Source of the DNA: Symbiodinium natans
Lineage: Eukaryota > Sar > Dinophyceae > Suessiales > Symbiodiniaceae
Assembly (NCBI GenBank): GCA_905221605.1
Contig: CAJNDS010001469.1
Location: 56,001-120,000 of the forward strand
DNA: 64,000 nt
Direction: 5' to 3'
Below, one piece after another: positions 8,726-17,747 of the stretch. The notes beneath the pieces were generated by a model, which was not told where the DNA came from, searched no databases, and saw only the letters and a program-made list of their open reading frames with translations. A program made the position numbers and the translations under genes. Positions within the stretch are counted from its first letter, which is position 1, and each line of letters starts with the position of its first letter.

Positions 8726-9158
8726 TGGGGGGGGTGGGGGGGGGGTCGGCGCTCTACCATGCTTTTGGCGTCTCTGCTGTGCCGAGTTTTCATGGGATAT
8801 GGATGGCACCGATACGCTTCTGATACGCTTTGGGGCTGGTACCGATACGCTTCTGATACGCTCCTTTTTGCTTGTCGCTGACAGGCTTCTGAAATGCAGA
8901 GCAGCGTATCAGTAGCCACCGTTGGGCGTATCAGGAGCGCATCAGTCGCCACCGTTCGGCGTATCAGTAGCCACCGTTCGGCGTATCAGTAGCCACCGTT
9001 GGGCGTATCAGTAGCGTATCAGTTGCCACCGTTCGGCGTGTCTGTCGCCACCGTTGGGCGTAGCAGTAGCCATCATCGTTTCAGCGTATCAGTAGCCGCC
9101 CGGCAAGCCACGTAATCACCACAGCAAAGCATGGTAGAGCGCCCCCTCCCCCCCCCCA
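8726..9158. mobile_element. Inserted element with G-run/CTACCATGCTT inverted ends
   Basis: Ends are inverted: GGGGGGGTCGGCGCTCTACCATGCTTTT on the left, AAGCATGGTAGAGCGCCCCCTCCCCCCC on the right. The inside holds tandem units of CGTATCAGTAGCCACCGTT with CGGCGTATC or GGGCGTATC between them. No transposase; non-autonomous. Confidence 0.75.
8855..9095. repeat. Minisatellite GGCGTATCAGTAGCCACCGTT
   Basis: Roughly ten imperfect units of 21-30 bp inside the inserted element. Confidence 0.85.
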
Positions 9159-9376
9159 AGTTAAGGTAGATTCCTTAAAGAGTTTTTGGAGTCTTTGGGT
9201 TCAACATGTACGGTGGTGCCCGCGCACGCCGGACAGGCGACACTGAGGCCGCAGGAGGTCTGGGAGAGAGAGAAACACAGGGGCGGCCGCTTCGGCGCGT
9301 TGCGTGCGCAGGAAGGAAGGAGGGAAGCAGGCAAGGAGGGAAGGAGGGAAGGAGGGAAGGAGCGAATGGGGAAAAT

Positions 9377-9378
<2 letters not shown>

Positions 9379-9422
<44 letters not shown>

Positions 9423-9441
9423 CGAGACAGAGAGAGACAGA
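9379..9441. repeat. (GA)n microsatellite
   Basis: AG-dinucleotide run preceded by GGAAGGAGGGAAG repeats; the Arg/Glu and Ser/Leu ORFs here are artefacts. Confidence 0.95.
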
Positions 9442-9646
9442 AGCTAGAATACTGTCTGCATAAGTCTGTGCAGCATCGACCACATACATGTGGTTTAGCA
9501 CGCAACTGCACTCCTTCAAATGCCGCTGTAAATGGGCGCCACAGCCTTCTCAACCCGAAACCCTAAGCCCTACAACCTAAACCTCACTGCATGCCCCACC
9601 CCAGATCCATATACATTGAGCTGCGCTCGACCCTGCCGAGTCACAG

Positions 9647-9706
9647 GTGGGCAGAACTTATACCGAGTTTGTTGTACGGAAGCTGGCCACAATCGCCGAG
9701 AGCTGA
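9647..9706 (+). CDS. Small terminal exon
   Basis: Acceptor CGAGTCACAG|, 19 codons then TGA: VGRTYTEFVVRKLATIAES. Natural composition; unrecognised. Confidence 0.5.
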   Translation: MGRTYTEFVVRKLATIAES

Positions 9707-9899
9707 GCTTGAACAAAGCTGCTTGGTTTTTCTCGTTTAGGGTTTAGGGTTTAGGGCTTAGGGTTTAGGGTTTATAGGGTTTAGGGTTTAACGTTTTGGG
9801 TATTTCTAAGGGGTTGATGGTTGAGGGCAAGGGTAACCTTTTGGAGGCTTAGGGTTTTGGGGCGTATACAGGGTTTAGGATGGTTGGCCTTGACGGTTA

Positions 9900-10056
9900 C
9901 CCAAAGAGCCCAATACCCCTTAATTGAGGAATATTCCTGAAATCACATGAAGGATCCCTTGAAATAATTTAGGGTATATTCCAGTATATTCCTTAAACCC
10001 TAAACCCTAAACCCTAAACTGCCCTAAACCCTAAACCCTAAACCGGCTCTCTGGGT
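9900..10056. mobile_element. F1 introner with telomeric insertion
   Basis: Left arm CCAAAGAGCCCAATACCCC and core are intact. From about 9990 the right arm is replaced by CCCTAAA repeats, and only GGCTCTCTGGG of the right terminus remains. Confidence 0.85.
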
Positions 10057-10105
10057 ATAGGGTCTCGCGACCCACTTCAGGGGTTCCATGATGCCGATGA
10101 TGCAG

Positions 10106-10168
10106 AGGTTCGCTAGGTGCAGGAATCCTGCAAGATTTGGTTGCGGGAGTATGCCAGAACCCGCCAAC
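10106..10168 (+). CDS. Cys-containing exon
   Basis: Acceptor GATGATGCAG|; reads RFARCRNPARFGCGSMPEP, then TTAGGG repeats. Spacing is suggestive of, but not sufficient for, a CCCH finger. Confidence 0.45.
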
Positions 10169-10267
10169 TTAGGGTTTAGGGTCTAGGGTTTAGGGTTTAG
10201 GGTTTAGGGTTTAGGGTTTAGAACCCTTTAGTTGGGACCTAGGTCTCGCTGCTTCTGATCTTGGCAG

Positions 10268-10304
10268 GTGCGGCTGTTTTGTCATGCCCACTTAAGAACC
10301 CAAA
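10268..10304 (+). CDS. Exon with GA donor inside F1
   Basis: Acceptor TTGGCAG|; reads VRLFCHAHLRTQ up to CCCAAA|GAGCCC, so the donor GA would lie inside the F1 terminus. Confidence 0.45.
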
Positions 10305-10462
10305 GAGCCCAATACACCTTAATTAAGGAAAATATTCCTTGCTTAATTAAATCATATTAAGGATCCCTTTATAATGTAAGGAATATTCCTTAAATCATAT
10401 TAAGGATCCCTTTGTAATTTATAGGGTAGATTCCTTAATTAAGGAGTATTGGGCTCTCTGGG
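10299..10462. mobile_element. F1 introner, duplicated core
   Basis: CCCAAAGAGCCCAATAC to GTATTGGGCTCTCTGGG; the core AAATCATATTAAGGATCCC occurs twice. Confidence 0.88.
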
Positions 10463-10506
10463 AAGCCCCCTGAACCTGCAAACCGTTTCTCAAACCTGTA
10501 GACTTG

Positions 10507-10597
10507 CCCAGGGACCCCACTACCCCTGGGTTAAGGAAGATTCCTTCGTGTGATCTAAGGTGTCTTCCACAGTTAAGGGTGTATTGGTCTCTTTGGG
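10507..10597. mobile_element. F1 introner, decayed
   Basis: CCCAGGGACCCCACTACCCC and GTATTGGTCTCTTTGGG: same layout with many substitutions. Confidence 0.65.
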
Positions 10598-11096
10598 TTG
10601 CAGCCCCACTGTCAGCGATGGAAGGATTTGGAGGATCCAGGGTCGCGGATCTTATCAGCAAGGGGGTTTAGGCCTTGTAGCCCCCCTATGCCTATGCCGG
10701 CCTTCTTAAGGGGTCATGAGGATAAGAGGAAGCTTTTAACATTCCAGACCCTAAGCTTTGTCCGCCCAAACCACCCATGCCGTCGAGCTATCAACCCACA
10801 ACCAACCTCCTCAAAGCCAAAACCCCTGCAGGACTTCAGCCTGCAATCCCTCAACCTAAACCCTAAACTCTGAACCCTAAACCCTAAACCCTAGACCTAA
10901 ACCCCCAAACCCAAGTGGAAGACCTAACTTGCGACAGACAGGAAGTTTCGCTCCCTGGCGACGGGCGTACCGCCGAAAGTAGGCTCTATTCCCCCAGAAG
11001 CCGCCCCAGTTTAGGGTTTAGGGTTTGGGTTTAGTGTTTAGGGTTTAGGGTTTAGGGTTTAGCTGTACATAAAGCTTCCTTGGGCGGTATTGTTAG

Positions 11097-11276
11097 GGGC
11101 CTTCTGTCTTATGTGGGTGTCCCCTCTTGTTGGACATTCCTGTTGAAGTTGAGCCACTTAAGCCGAAGAAATCGCCTGAAGCGCCCTGCGCAATCAACTT
11201 CCGACTGACTGGCAGTCTCCTACATCAGCGTGTTCTTGCTGACTCGGGAGCCGCGCCAGGCCACGGTCCCTTGTAG
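11097..11276 (+). CDS. Terminal exon of unrecognised gene
   Basis: After TATTGTTAG|, a 59-codon frame to TAG: GPSVLCGCPLLLDIPVEVEP, then KKSPEAPCAINF and a Leu/Arg-rich end. An F1 copy lies 12 bp downstream. Family unknown. Confidence 0.55.
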   Translation, partial: GPSVLCGCPLLLDIPVEVEPLKPKKSPEAPCAINFRLTGSLLHQRVLADSGAAPGHGPL

Positions 11277-11287
11277 TGGGAAGCAAA

Positions 11288-11402
11288 ACCAAGAGAGCCC
11301 AATGCCCCCGAATGCCCCCTACTTAAAGATGTACTGTAAAGCGATACCTAGAGAAAGTATATTCCTCATTTGAGGGGCATTATTTGAGGGGCATTGGGTG
11401 GG
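11288..11402. mobile_element. F1 introner, rearranged
   Basis: AAGAGAGCCCAATGCCCC at the left; the right end GAGGGGCATT is duplicated and the final CTCTTTGGG is lost. Confidence 0.6.
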
Positions 11403-11829
11403 GAGAACAACACAGGCTGGTCACACAGAGCTTGAATTGCATATACCCCCGTGGAGCATTTTGGCTGCAGCTGACGAGAATTTTACTATGTTCTAGGGTT
11501 TCAGCTCTATTTGTGATGCGCTTCTTTTGAGTTTGGTGTAGTTTCGAAATACAAGTCTCGGGCCGGGTGATCGCTAAAGGACTACGTAGCTTTAAAACTT
11601 AAATATCCTGATGGCTCGCCATTGCCGTGGCAGACCGGGTCGCGGTGCGCGATGCTTATGCTGGTGCGCCCGCTTTGTCTACTCAGCAGCGAAACGGGCT
11701 GTGTAGGGGCTATAGAGGCCAGAGCCAGAGGGTTGAGCTAGCACAGCCAGCGCAGCAAGCTTACGGCTCATTGCGGGCTTGTTCTTTTCAAAGCTGGCGA
11801 CATCTTGTCTGAGGATGCCTGAGGTGCAG

Positions 11830-11959
11830 AGCTCATAACGCCCCAACACCTCCAAAGGCCGCCCCTCCTACACTTTCAGCAGAGAGCCCCATAGTCCAAC
11901 TTTCTCCCTGGCCCATGTGTCATGCCATCAACCCTGCTCCCCGATGTAGGGCTTGCAGT
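11830..11959 (+). CDS. Exon with telomeric donor
   Basis: Acceptor GAGGTGCAG|, 43 codons: AHNAPTPPKAAPPTLSAES ... PRCRACS, ending TGCAGT|GTTTAGGG. Pro/Ala-rich linker-like sequence. Confidence 0.55.
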
Positions 11960-11989
11960 GTTTAGGGCCGCCCTCCGCGACATGATAAG

Positions 11990-12090
11990 ACCCAGAGAGC
12001 CACAGGCCCCTTACTTCAGGAATATACTTTAAGTTTAATTAAAAATAGAGACCCTCAGTATCTGTGATATATAAAGGTATATTATAGGTA
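11990..12090. mobile_element. F1 introner, left part
   Basis: ACCCAGAGAGCCACAGGCCCC plus AT-rich core; right terminus not recognisable. Confidence 0.55.
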
Positions 12091-12102
12091 TAGGGTTGAC
12101 AG

Positions 12103-12215
12103 GGTTCTGGGGACAGGTGCTTGGCCATTCTTCTAGCCCCGGCCTTCGTGGCCCCCGGGCACCGCCCAACCGCCACCGCGGCGCCCCGACGCCTGGCGCG
12201 GCAGGCCGAGGATGG
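12103..12215 (+). CDS. Exon, Ala/Arg-rich
   Basis: Acceptor GGTTGACAG|; reads GSGDRCLAILLAPAFVAPGH and on to RRLARQAED, donor GG|GTTCAGGGTTTAGG. A second frame is also open over this GC-rich block; this one is preferred on composition. Confidence 0.5.
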
Positions 12216-12299
12216 GTTCAGGGTTTAGGTTTAGGGTTTAGTTTTTCGGGTTTAGGGTTTGGGTGTAGGGTTTCCGGGTTTCAGTTCTTCTGGGTGGGG

Positions 12300-12313
12300 G
12301 GGGGGGGGGGGGG
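12300..12313. repeat. Poly-G run
   Basis: Homopolymer G tract; similar C or G runs of 10-30 occur about 20 times in the window. Confidence 0.95.
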
Positions 12314-12384
12314 AAAGGGTTTCAGGGTTGAGACCTCAGTGTGGCGGGGTGGGGGTAAAAGTGTGTTGTCTCTTTGTTTTCTAG

Positions 12385-12450
12385 GCTGCAGATGCCAATG
12401 GTGTCGCCATGTGGTTTACGTTACAAGAAGTTAATTGTGACTTCATGTAG
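12385..12450 (+). CDS. Terminal exon
   Basis: Acceptor TTTTCTAG|, 21 codons to TAG: AADANGVAMWFTLQEVNCDF. Good composition and acceptor. The following ~290 bp look like 3' UTR. Confidence 0.55.
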   Translation, partial: AADANGVAMWFTLQEVNCDFM

Positions 12451-12746
12451 TTGCCCGGTTGCACAACTCCTGCTTGGCCGAAGGAACCGAAAACGTTGGG
12501 GACGGGGGGTGTTGCATCGTTTGGGGCGGATGGGTTCCTCCTTCGGTTCAACGGATAGGAGTTCAGTGGCCCATCCATGTGCATGAAGAAGCTCTGATGA
12601 TGAGCACCTCTAGACATTTTTAGCAGCATGAGGTGTATCCAAGGCCCGTTTAGGGTTTCGAGTGTAGGGTTTACAAGTTTAGGGTATAGGGTTTAGAGTG
12701 TAGGGCTTATAGGGTCTTGCTAGAGGCAAGAAGGCCCTGCTTTCAG

Positions 12747-12784
12747 GTGTTGCCGGCAGCCTCAGTCCGTGCTCAAAAAAAGGG
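12747..12784 (+). CDS. Small exon
   Basis: Acceptor CTTTCAG|, reads VLPAASVRAQKK, donor GG|GTTTATAGGGTTT. Confidence 0.4.
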
Positions 12785-12966
12785 GTTTATAGGGTTTACT
12801 AGAGCCTGGGGCGTACACTGCACCTTTCCGGTGCGACATGCGACGTGATCATTGGGTACCCTGAACCCAAAACCTTGTAAACCCTAAACCCTGAACCTCA
12901 AACCCTAAACCCCAAACCCCTAAACCCGAAACCCGAAACCCGAAACTCTACCCTGTCGCCCTCCAG

Positions 12967-13055
12967 TGCCGCGAGGCCGCGAGCTCTATGAAAGAGGCCG
13001 CAGACGAAAGCCCTGAGGTGGCCCCAGATGCCGACTCCGAAGTAGCGTTCCTCAG
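12967..13055 (+). CDS. Acidic exon
   Basis: Acceptor CCCTCCAG|, 29 codons: CREAASSMKEAADESPEVA ... SEVAFL, donor CTCAG|GTTGGGGTTTAGGG. Strong codon-like composition; function unknown. Confidence 0.6.
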
Positions 13056-13059
13056 GTTG

Positions 13060-13150
13060 GGGTTTAGGGTTTAGGGTTTAGGGTTTAGGGTTTAGGGTTT
13101 AGGGTTTAGGAATTTAGGAGTTTAGGAGTTTAGGGTTTAGGGTTTAGGGT
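13060..13150. repeat. Interstitial telomeric repeat (TTTAGGG)n
   Basis: Starts at the donor of the previous exon; includes AATTTAGGAG variants. Confidence 0.92.
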
Positions 13151-13167
13151 GTACAGTTCGGGCTCAG

Positions 13168-13209
13168 GTGTGGCTAGTCCTCAAGCCCACTTGCAAACAA
13201 GGATCTGCG
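13168..13209 (+). CDS. Exon between telomeric tracts
   Basis: Acceptor GGGCTCAG|, VWLVLKPTCKQGSA, donor TCTGCG|GTTTAGGG. The phase does not fit the previous exon, so linkage is unproven. Confidence 0.45.
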
Positions 13210-13312
13210 GTTTAGGGTTGAGGTTTAGGGGTGCACAGCACAGTCAGATGCAAAAAACGGGTTTAGGGTCTAGGGTTTAGGGTTTTAGGGTTTTAGGGTT
13301 TATAGGAGTTAG

Positions 13313-13369
13313 AAGGGCTCTGCTCCTGAAGAGAGACTCACGGAGGCAGCTTATCTGCACCTGAACAAG
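13313..13369 (+). CDS. Exon with canonical GC donor
   Basis: Acceptor GGAGTTAG|, 19 codons KGSAPEERLTEAAYLHLNK, donor AACAAG|GCAAGT, a textbook GC donor. First of a run of exons that may lead into the fibrillin-like gene. Confidence 0.6.
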
Positions 13370-13599
13370 GCAAGTGCACACTGCACCGCCAGCCGCCAGC
13401 ACAAACAACTTAAGGAGCAGCACGAACGGCAATTTCCTACAACTTGCCAGCTCGTGTAATGTGCAATTTGCTACACGAATGGTGATAGGTAGTGCCTGCT
13501 CGGAATCAGCGAGAATTGATCGGAATCATGTGCAAGTTGACTGCACGGAATACAGAACACCTCCTCCCCCCCCCCCCCCCCCCGCTCCCCCTAAACTTC

Positions 13600-13702
13600 C
13601 TGGTTCTTAGTAGGGAATGAGGGAATTAGGGCCCTATAGGTACCCATGAAAGGGATTATGTAGGGTACCTCATTCCCTCATTCCCTACTAAGAACCAGCC
13701 AG
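13600..13702. mobile_element. F2 introner, full length
   Basis: CTGGTTCTTAGTAGGGAATGAGGGAATT on the left mirrors CTCATTCCCTACTAAGAACCAGCCAG on the right. Confidence 0.9.
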
Positions 13703-13728
13703 TAAACTCGGCCCGAACTCCGGAGCAG

Positions 13729-13791
13729 ACCGGCCAGCTGGCCCAGTTAGAGCTTCATAGGGCTTTGGCGAGACCGAGCCCTAGGATCAAA
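13729..13791 (+). CDS. Exon, helical
   Basis: Acceptor CCGGAGCAG|, 21 codons TGQLAQLELHRALARPSPRI(K), donor ATCAAA|GTAGAG, phase 0. Confidence 0.6.
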
Positions 13792-13998
13792 GTAGAGATA
13801 TGAGAGCTTGAGAGGGCTATGGAAAGGGTCACAGAGAGTTGAAGCTGAACACGCCGAAAGCTGCTGAGGCTTTAGGTTTGGGGGTTTAGCGTTTGGGGGC
13901 GCCTCTTTCAGGGTTCGGCTTTCAGAGAACTGTGAAGCTCAATCCTGACCCCCCCCCCCCCCCCCCATGCCCAACACGTTTGCTGTGGAATGAACTAT

Positions 13999-14127
13999 AA
14001 CCCTAAACCCTAAACCCTAAACCCTAAACCCTAAACCCTAAACCCTAAACCCTAAACCCTAAACCCTAAACCCTAAACCCTAAACCCTAAACCCTAAACC
14101 CTAAACCCTAACCCTAAACCCTAAACC
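13999..14127. repeat. Interstitial telomeric repeat (CCCTAAA)n, long
   Basis: About 18 units, one shortened to CCCTAA. Confidence 0.96.
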
Positions 14128-14351
14128 CTCCCACTTCAACTATTCACGAACGCCCAACTGTGCATCGTGCAGACCAGCCCCTGCCAACACCCGGTCCCCC
14201 CCTCCCAACTGACAAACCCTACATCCTAAACCCCAAAACCCCAAACCCTCAACCCAAAATCCCCAAACCCCTAAAGCAAGGCCTAAACCCTAAGCCCTAA
14301 ACCCCAAAACCCCAAACCCTAAACCCCAAAATCCCCAAACCCCTGAAACAG

Positions 14352-14441
14352 TGGTCTGGCTGCCAGGCGGCCCGCGCCACTCTGGCCGAGTCGGCATTGA
14401 CCCGCGAGTGCCTGCGGCCTTTTTCAGTTTCAAGCGCAGGG
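14352..14441 (+). CDS. Exon with telomeric donor
   Basis: Acceptor CTGAAACAG|, reads WSGCQAARATLAESALTREC then LRPFSVSSA, donor at G|GTTTAGGG. A second frame is open; this one has the better composition. Confidence 0.5.
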
Positions 14442-14635
14442 GTTTAGGGTTTAGGGCTCGGGTTCTGTGATAGAGATAGTGGCTTTGTGGCCCAAGCATG
14501 GTACACTAAGTATATCATACTTGGGCCGCAAGGATACAAAGTTATGGGCCGTTCTGGGGTGCCCGAATATTTGGGGCCGCCTTATAGTAAGGACCCCAAA
14601 AGGGACCATATCTTAGAGAAGTGACCATATAGGAA

Positions 14636-14705
14636 CCCCTAAACCCTAAACCCTAGCCCTAAACCCTAAGCCCTAAACCCTAAACCCTAAACCCTAAACC
14701 CTAAC
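14636..14705. repeat. Interstitial telomeric repeat (CCCTAAA)n
   Basis: Nine or ten units, two with G substitutions. Confidence 0.93.
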
Positions 14706-14743
14706 ATAGGTGCATGGACCCTGAAGTGCTGGCAAGTCGGCAG

Positions 14744-14806
14744 GGTTTGGGCCGCTGAGGCTTGCATTGGCCTTGACTGGAGTGATCTTTATGCCCTGAC
14801 AAACAG
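14744..14806 (+). CDS. Exon with GC donor
   Basis: Acceptor AGTCGGCAG|, VWAAEACIGLDWSDLYALTN, donor AACAG|GCAACG. Confidence 0.6.
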
Positions 14807-14809
14807 GCA

Positions 14810-14924
14810 ACGCATACGATACAAATATACAACATCTATACATATAGAGAAACCATATCTATATTATATATATATAGATACACATACATACACATCACAT
14901 ATATACATATGTGCCATGTGATAC

Positions 14925-14961
<37 letters not shown>

Positions 14962-14975
14962 ATATGTGTATGTAT
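14810..14975. repeat. (TA)n-rich microsatellite
   Basis: ATATATAC-type repeat in the intron upstream of the next exon. Confidence 0.85.
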
Positions 14976-15006
14976 GGTTTTGATGCTTTTGCGCCTCCTG
15001 ACGCAG

Positions 15007-15188
15007 AATCACGCCTGTGCCAAAACCCTAGCATGAGAAAGGCAGCCTGTAGCGAAGTTCATGCCGCCACAAGGACGACTCCTGAAGACGTCTTTGACGC
15101 AATTCGCGTGCTCGAAAAAGCCAAGCAGTTTGGCTGTACGCTGGAGAAGTGGTCCAGGGATTTTTTCAAACTGCAGAAATTTCCTGGG
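15007..15188 (+). CDS. Fibrillin-like gene, N-terminal helical exon
   Basis: Acceptor CCTGACGCAG|; 61 codons including TPEDVFDAIRVLEKAKQFGC and WSRDFFKLQKFPG, donor CCTGGG|GTTTC. Helical region that would precede the beta-rich lipid-binding part. Linkage to the next exons is by order only. Confidence 0.6.
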
Positions 15189-15274
15189 GTTTCTAAGGAT
15201 GCTACGTGATTTCAAGCATGCACTAGATACCGCTAATGATAGTTTTGTTGCCTTCTCCAGTAGCTTGACAGTTC

Positions 15275-15279
<5 letters not shown>

Positions 15280-15340
<61 letters not shown>

Positions 15341-15355
15341 AGAGAGAGAGAGAGA
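15280..15355. repeat. (GA)n microsatellite
   Basis: AG run, presumably intronic; the frame upstream (LRDFKHALDTANDSFVAFSS, about 15193-15275) may be another exon piece. Confidence 0.93.
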
Positions 15356-15389
15356 GTAGAGTTCCCCCCCCTCGCCCTCCCTGCCCGAG

Positions 15390-15500
15390 GAATCGGACTG
15401 GCGATTCCGGGTTCACGAAGTACTTAACTGGGGATTGGCGACTCGTGTACACCACGGGCACCAAGAAGACGGAAGATGACGCTTTTGCTCAAGGGATTCG
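15390..15500 (+). CDS. PAP/fibrillin-like exon (GDWRLVYTT)
   Basis: Acceptor CTGCCCGAG|; reads RTGDSGFTKYLTGDWRLVYT and TGTKKTEDDAF. G-x-W-R-L-x-Y-T-T is the opening strand typical of plastid-lipid-associated proteins (fibrillins), thylakoid/plastoglobule proteins of photosynthetic eukaryotes. With the exons at 15731 and 16317 this gives three conserved blocks in order. Confidence 0.6.
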
Positions 15501-15730
15501 GAGGGGGGGGGGGTGGCACAAGGATTTCATTTGGGCTTTCGGATGATGGGGGGTACGGAACCCAGGCCCGCAACCACCAGTGGCATGCTTGTTGTTTTGG
15601 GTCGTGTGTCAGCTACATCTACGTGCTTATCTAATGATTGAAAAAAACACACTGTGTTCCCTAAACTTAAACCATATACAAATTCCAGAGCCATGTTCTT
15701 ACTTGGCAACTGTCAGCCTGAGTGTTTCAG

Positions 15731-15822
15731 GAGATTGGGCGCGTCAACTACGTGCCCATCACGGCGGTGCAGAGATTCGATATGGACCCCTGGGAAGCAT
15801 CGCCATCTGTTGGTTCCCAACG
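15731..15822 (+). CDS. PAP/fibrillin-like exon (NYVPITAVQRFD)
   Basis: Acceptor GTGTTTCAG|, 30 codons: EIGRVNYVPITAVQRFDMDP ... SVGSQR; donor likely CG|GATGC (GA), where an F4 introner starts. Algal fibrillins carry a similar VPL/IxAxQ-x-FD strand after the GDW-LVYTT strand. Confidence 0.65.
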
Positions 15823-15911
15823 GATGCAAGTACCTGTATAGTATATACTTGTGCCTTAAAGGAGTTCCTATATAGTAGCTCTTGGGCCCCAGTATATACT
15901 ATTGGCTGGTG
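15823..15911. mobile_element. F4 introner in the fibrillin-like gene
   Basis: AAGTACCTGTATAGTATATACTTG ... CCCAGTATATACTA; right flank decayed. Confidence 0.75.
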
Positions 15912-15955
15912 CTTGCCAAGTGGTAGGCTTTGAAAGGCTTCAGAAGTCACAGTAG

Positions 15956-16021
15956 ATGCCACAAAGACGTCACGATAGCAGAGCAGCTTTTGCGCATGAC
16001 CGCGGGACACGCTGGCATTGC
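15956..16021 (+). CDS. Exon, Arg/His-rich
   Basis: Acceptor GTCACAGTAG|, 22 codons MPQRRHDSRAAFAHDRGTRW.., donor CATTGC|GTAGCC, phase 0. Confidence 0.45.
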
Positions 16022-16068
16022 GTAGCCCCCACAGTTTGTTCCTGAGTTGCGCCCCCCCATTCGCACAG

Positions 16069-16144
16069 AAACTGGAGGCTTTTATGGGGCTGCGGCCCTC
16101 TGTTCTCCAAGCTCCTGACCCCGCCCGAACTCTAAACCTGCTTG
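16069..16144 (+). CDS. Exon followed by F5
   Basis: Acceptor TTCGCACAG|; KLEAFMGLRPSVLQAPDPAR, ending at the F5 border CTTG|GAGG (GA) or GGAG|GTTTATGG (GT). Confidence 0.55.
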
Positions 16145-16284
16145 GAGGTTTATGGTACTTATTAACCCAATTATAATTACTGTACTTATAACTGTACTTC
16201 TAAGCATGTTCGGGCACTTAAGGGCTTATCAGTGGTTTATAAGTACAGCTATAATTGGTAGATAAGTACCCTGAACCTCCAAGT
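16141..16284. mobile_element. F5 introner, full length
   Basis: CTTGGAGGTTTATGGTACTTATTAACC on the left and TAAGTACCCTGAACCTCCAAG on the right. Confidence 0.88.
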
Positions 16285-16316
16285 GAGACCTGAGACCCGA
16301 AACCCTAAAACCCTAG

Positions 16317-16400
16317 ACCCTGCTTTGAAGCTGTCCGAGGACAAGAAGTTCATCCGCAATGGCGTTTACCTGGGCCCGATTAGCTCCTTTTCATCAAAGG
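16317..16400 (+). CDS. PAP/fibrillin-like exon (NGVYLGPISSF)
   Basis: Acceptor ACCCTAG|; DPALKLSEDKKFIRNGVYLG PISSFSSK, donor AAAGG|GTTTAGGGG. An NG-(I/V)-YLG strand is the third block seen in many algal fibrillins. Confidence 0.62.
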
Positions 16401-16465
16401 GTTTAGGGGTTAAGGTTTTATGGGGGGCTCGCGATGGTTCAAGGGCCACCGAAAGGGAAACTGCA

Positions 16466-16550
16466 TGTGCATAGATAGTATATACGGGAGCCTTGAGAAT
16501 TGGTTCCCACAGAGTAGCTTTAGCTTTAGGCCCCAACAAGTATATACTAG
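16466..16550. mobile_element. F4 introner, truncated
   Basis: GATAGTATATAC ... CAAGTATATACTAG; supplies the acceptor ACTAG| of the next exon. A small exon (WFKGHRKGNC, about 16433-16464) may lie before it. Confidence 0.65.
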
Positions 16551-16695
16551 GGACCTGGACCGCGTGTGCGGTGCGGCCAAGGGCTATGGAGTTTGTTATC
16601 AACTCGCAGTCGTAGCAGCTGCTTCTCAAATTGCAAGTTGCGTGGTTCGTCGCAGGTCGTCCGAGGGCCTGCGTTGTCGCGAAAGTGATGCTTGA
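16551..16695 (+). CDS. Terminal exon of the fibrillin-like gene
   Basis: From TATACTAG|, 48 codons to TGA: DLDRVCGAAKGYGVCYQLAV, AAASQIAS.., Arg-rich end. The C-terminal part does not match the usual fibrillin end that I know, so the assignment rests on the middle exons. Confidence 0.55.
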
Positions 16696-17158
16696 GGGCT
16701 GGGTTCGTGGAGTTTGCGTTTGGTCGTTTAGCTGCGCAGTGCGGCGCGCGCTTACCCCTGGAAAGTGCACAGTCTGCTCTTGCTGACGGGCTGGAACAAC
16801 AAGAGCAGCCCGAACAGCCTCACCTAGCTCCCCACCCCCCTCCGAACTTGGGTTTAGGGTTTAGGGTCTAGGGTTTAGGGTTTAGGGTTAGGTGCCGCGT
16901 TTGGTCCCTCATAACCGTTGTCTATACATACAGATGCATATATGTGTATATGTAAATTTGGGGGGGAGATGTAAGGTACCCCCTTTAGTCCCTCAGAAGA
17001 ACTCGAAAGGTGCACCGCGACTGAGTAGCCCTAAACCCTAAACCCTAAACCCTAAGCCCTAAACCCTAAACCCTAAACCCTCTGCCAGGCTTAGAGTTTG
17101 AAGGTGGCTTCCGATGGATTGAAGACACTCGGCCTTGATGAGTGGGTTCCCAAAGAGC

Positions 17159-17320
17159 CCCCCCCCCACGCCTGAGGAAGGGTTGAGGGTTGAGGGTTGA
17201 GGGTTTAGGGTTGAGGGTTGAGGGTTAAGGGTTCAGGGTTCAGGGTTGAACCTGAGTTTCTTTGGCGAGCCTTAATCCGGCAACCCTGTTAAGGAATCTA
17301 CCTTAACCATACAGGTATCC
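17159..17320. other. Telomere-like degenerate repeats, F1 stub
   Basis: CCCAAAGAGCCCCCC resembles an F1 left end that stops in a C run; GGTTGAGGG/GGTTCAGGG repeats follow. No gene supported. Confidence 0.5.
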
Positions 17321-17459
17321 TCAATGGCTCTTCCCGTTGGGGGTTCGAAGGCAGTCTTCCTAGTTGTCCTACCAAGGAAGTTTTTCTTCATGTGTCTTCG
17401 CTTTTTTTTGTGGAGGGGTGTGTGTTAGTACAAGCTCCTTCTCCTTCATAAGCATGCGT

Positions 17460-17550
17460 CTGCTCAGTATCCCCTATCCTTGAGAAACCCTCTTAAAATC
17501 CCCAGAAACCACCTTACGAACCCTACATACGAAGCCAAAAGGGCTTCCTA
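17460..17550. mobile_element. F11 element, one half
   Basis: AACCCTCTTAAAATCCCCAG...CATACGAAGCCAAAAGGGCTTCC, matching the F11 arm at 21520-21542. Confidence 0.55.
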
Positions 17551-17565
17551 CGAGTACCTTAGCAG

Positions 17566-17644
17566 GAACAACGGTTGTGGCAGCAATGAGCTACTGTACA
17601 ATACTGTTGGGATGCTCGCTCGAGATGCAACACGTGAACTATGA
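17566..17644 (+). CDS. Terminal exon
   Basis: Acceptor CCTTAGCAG|, 25 codons to TGA: NNGCGSNELLYNTVGMLARD.., well-formed. Unrecognised. Confidence 0.55.
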
Positions 17645-17747
17645 TGTTTGTCCTTCTTACATGATACAAACCATGCGGCTGGGGAACCCCACCGCCAAAA
17701 AAAGCGGAACAGCTAGAGGTCCTACATTGAGTTTCCAGGCCACATTC

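Larger units (their letters stand above)
8601..9200. mobile_element. F1 introner with a foreign insertion
   Basis: Left arm CCCAGAGACTCCAAAACCCCTTGATGAAGG and right arm TTAAGGTAGATTCCTTAAAG...GTCTTTGGGT are one F1 copy, pushed apart by the element at 8726-9158. The left arm has two copies of AGGAACCCTAGTAGGATT. Confidence 0.8.

Noticed and set aside
9161-9566. Arg/Glu and Ser/Leu ORFs
   Set aside because: Product of (GA)n and GGAAGG repeats.
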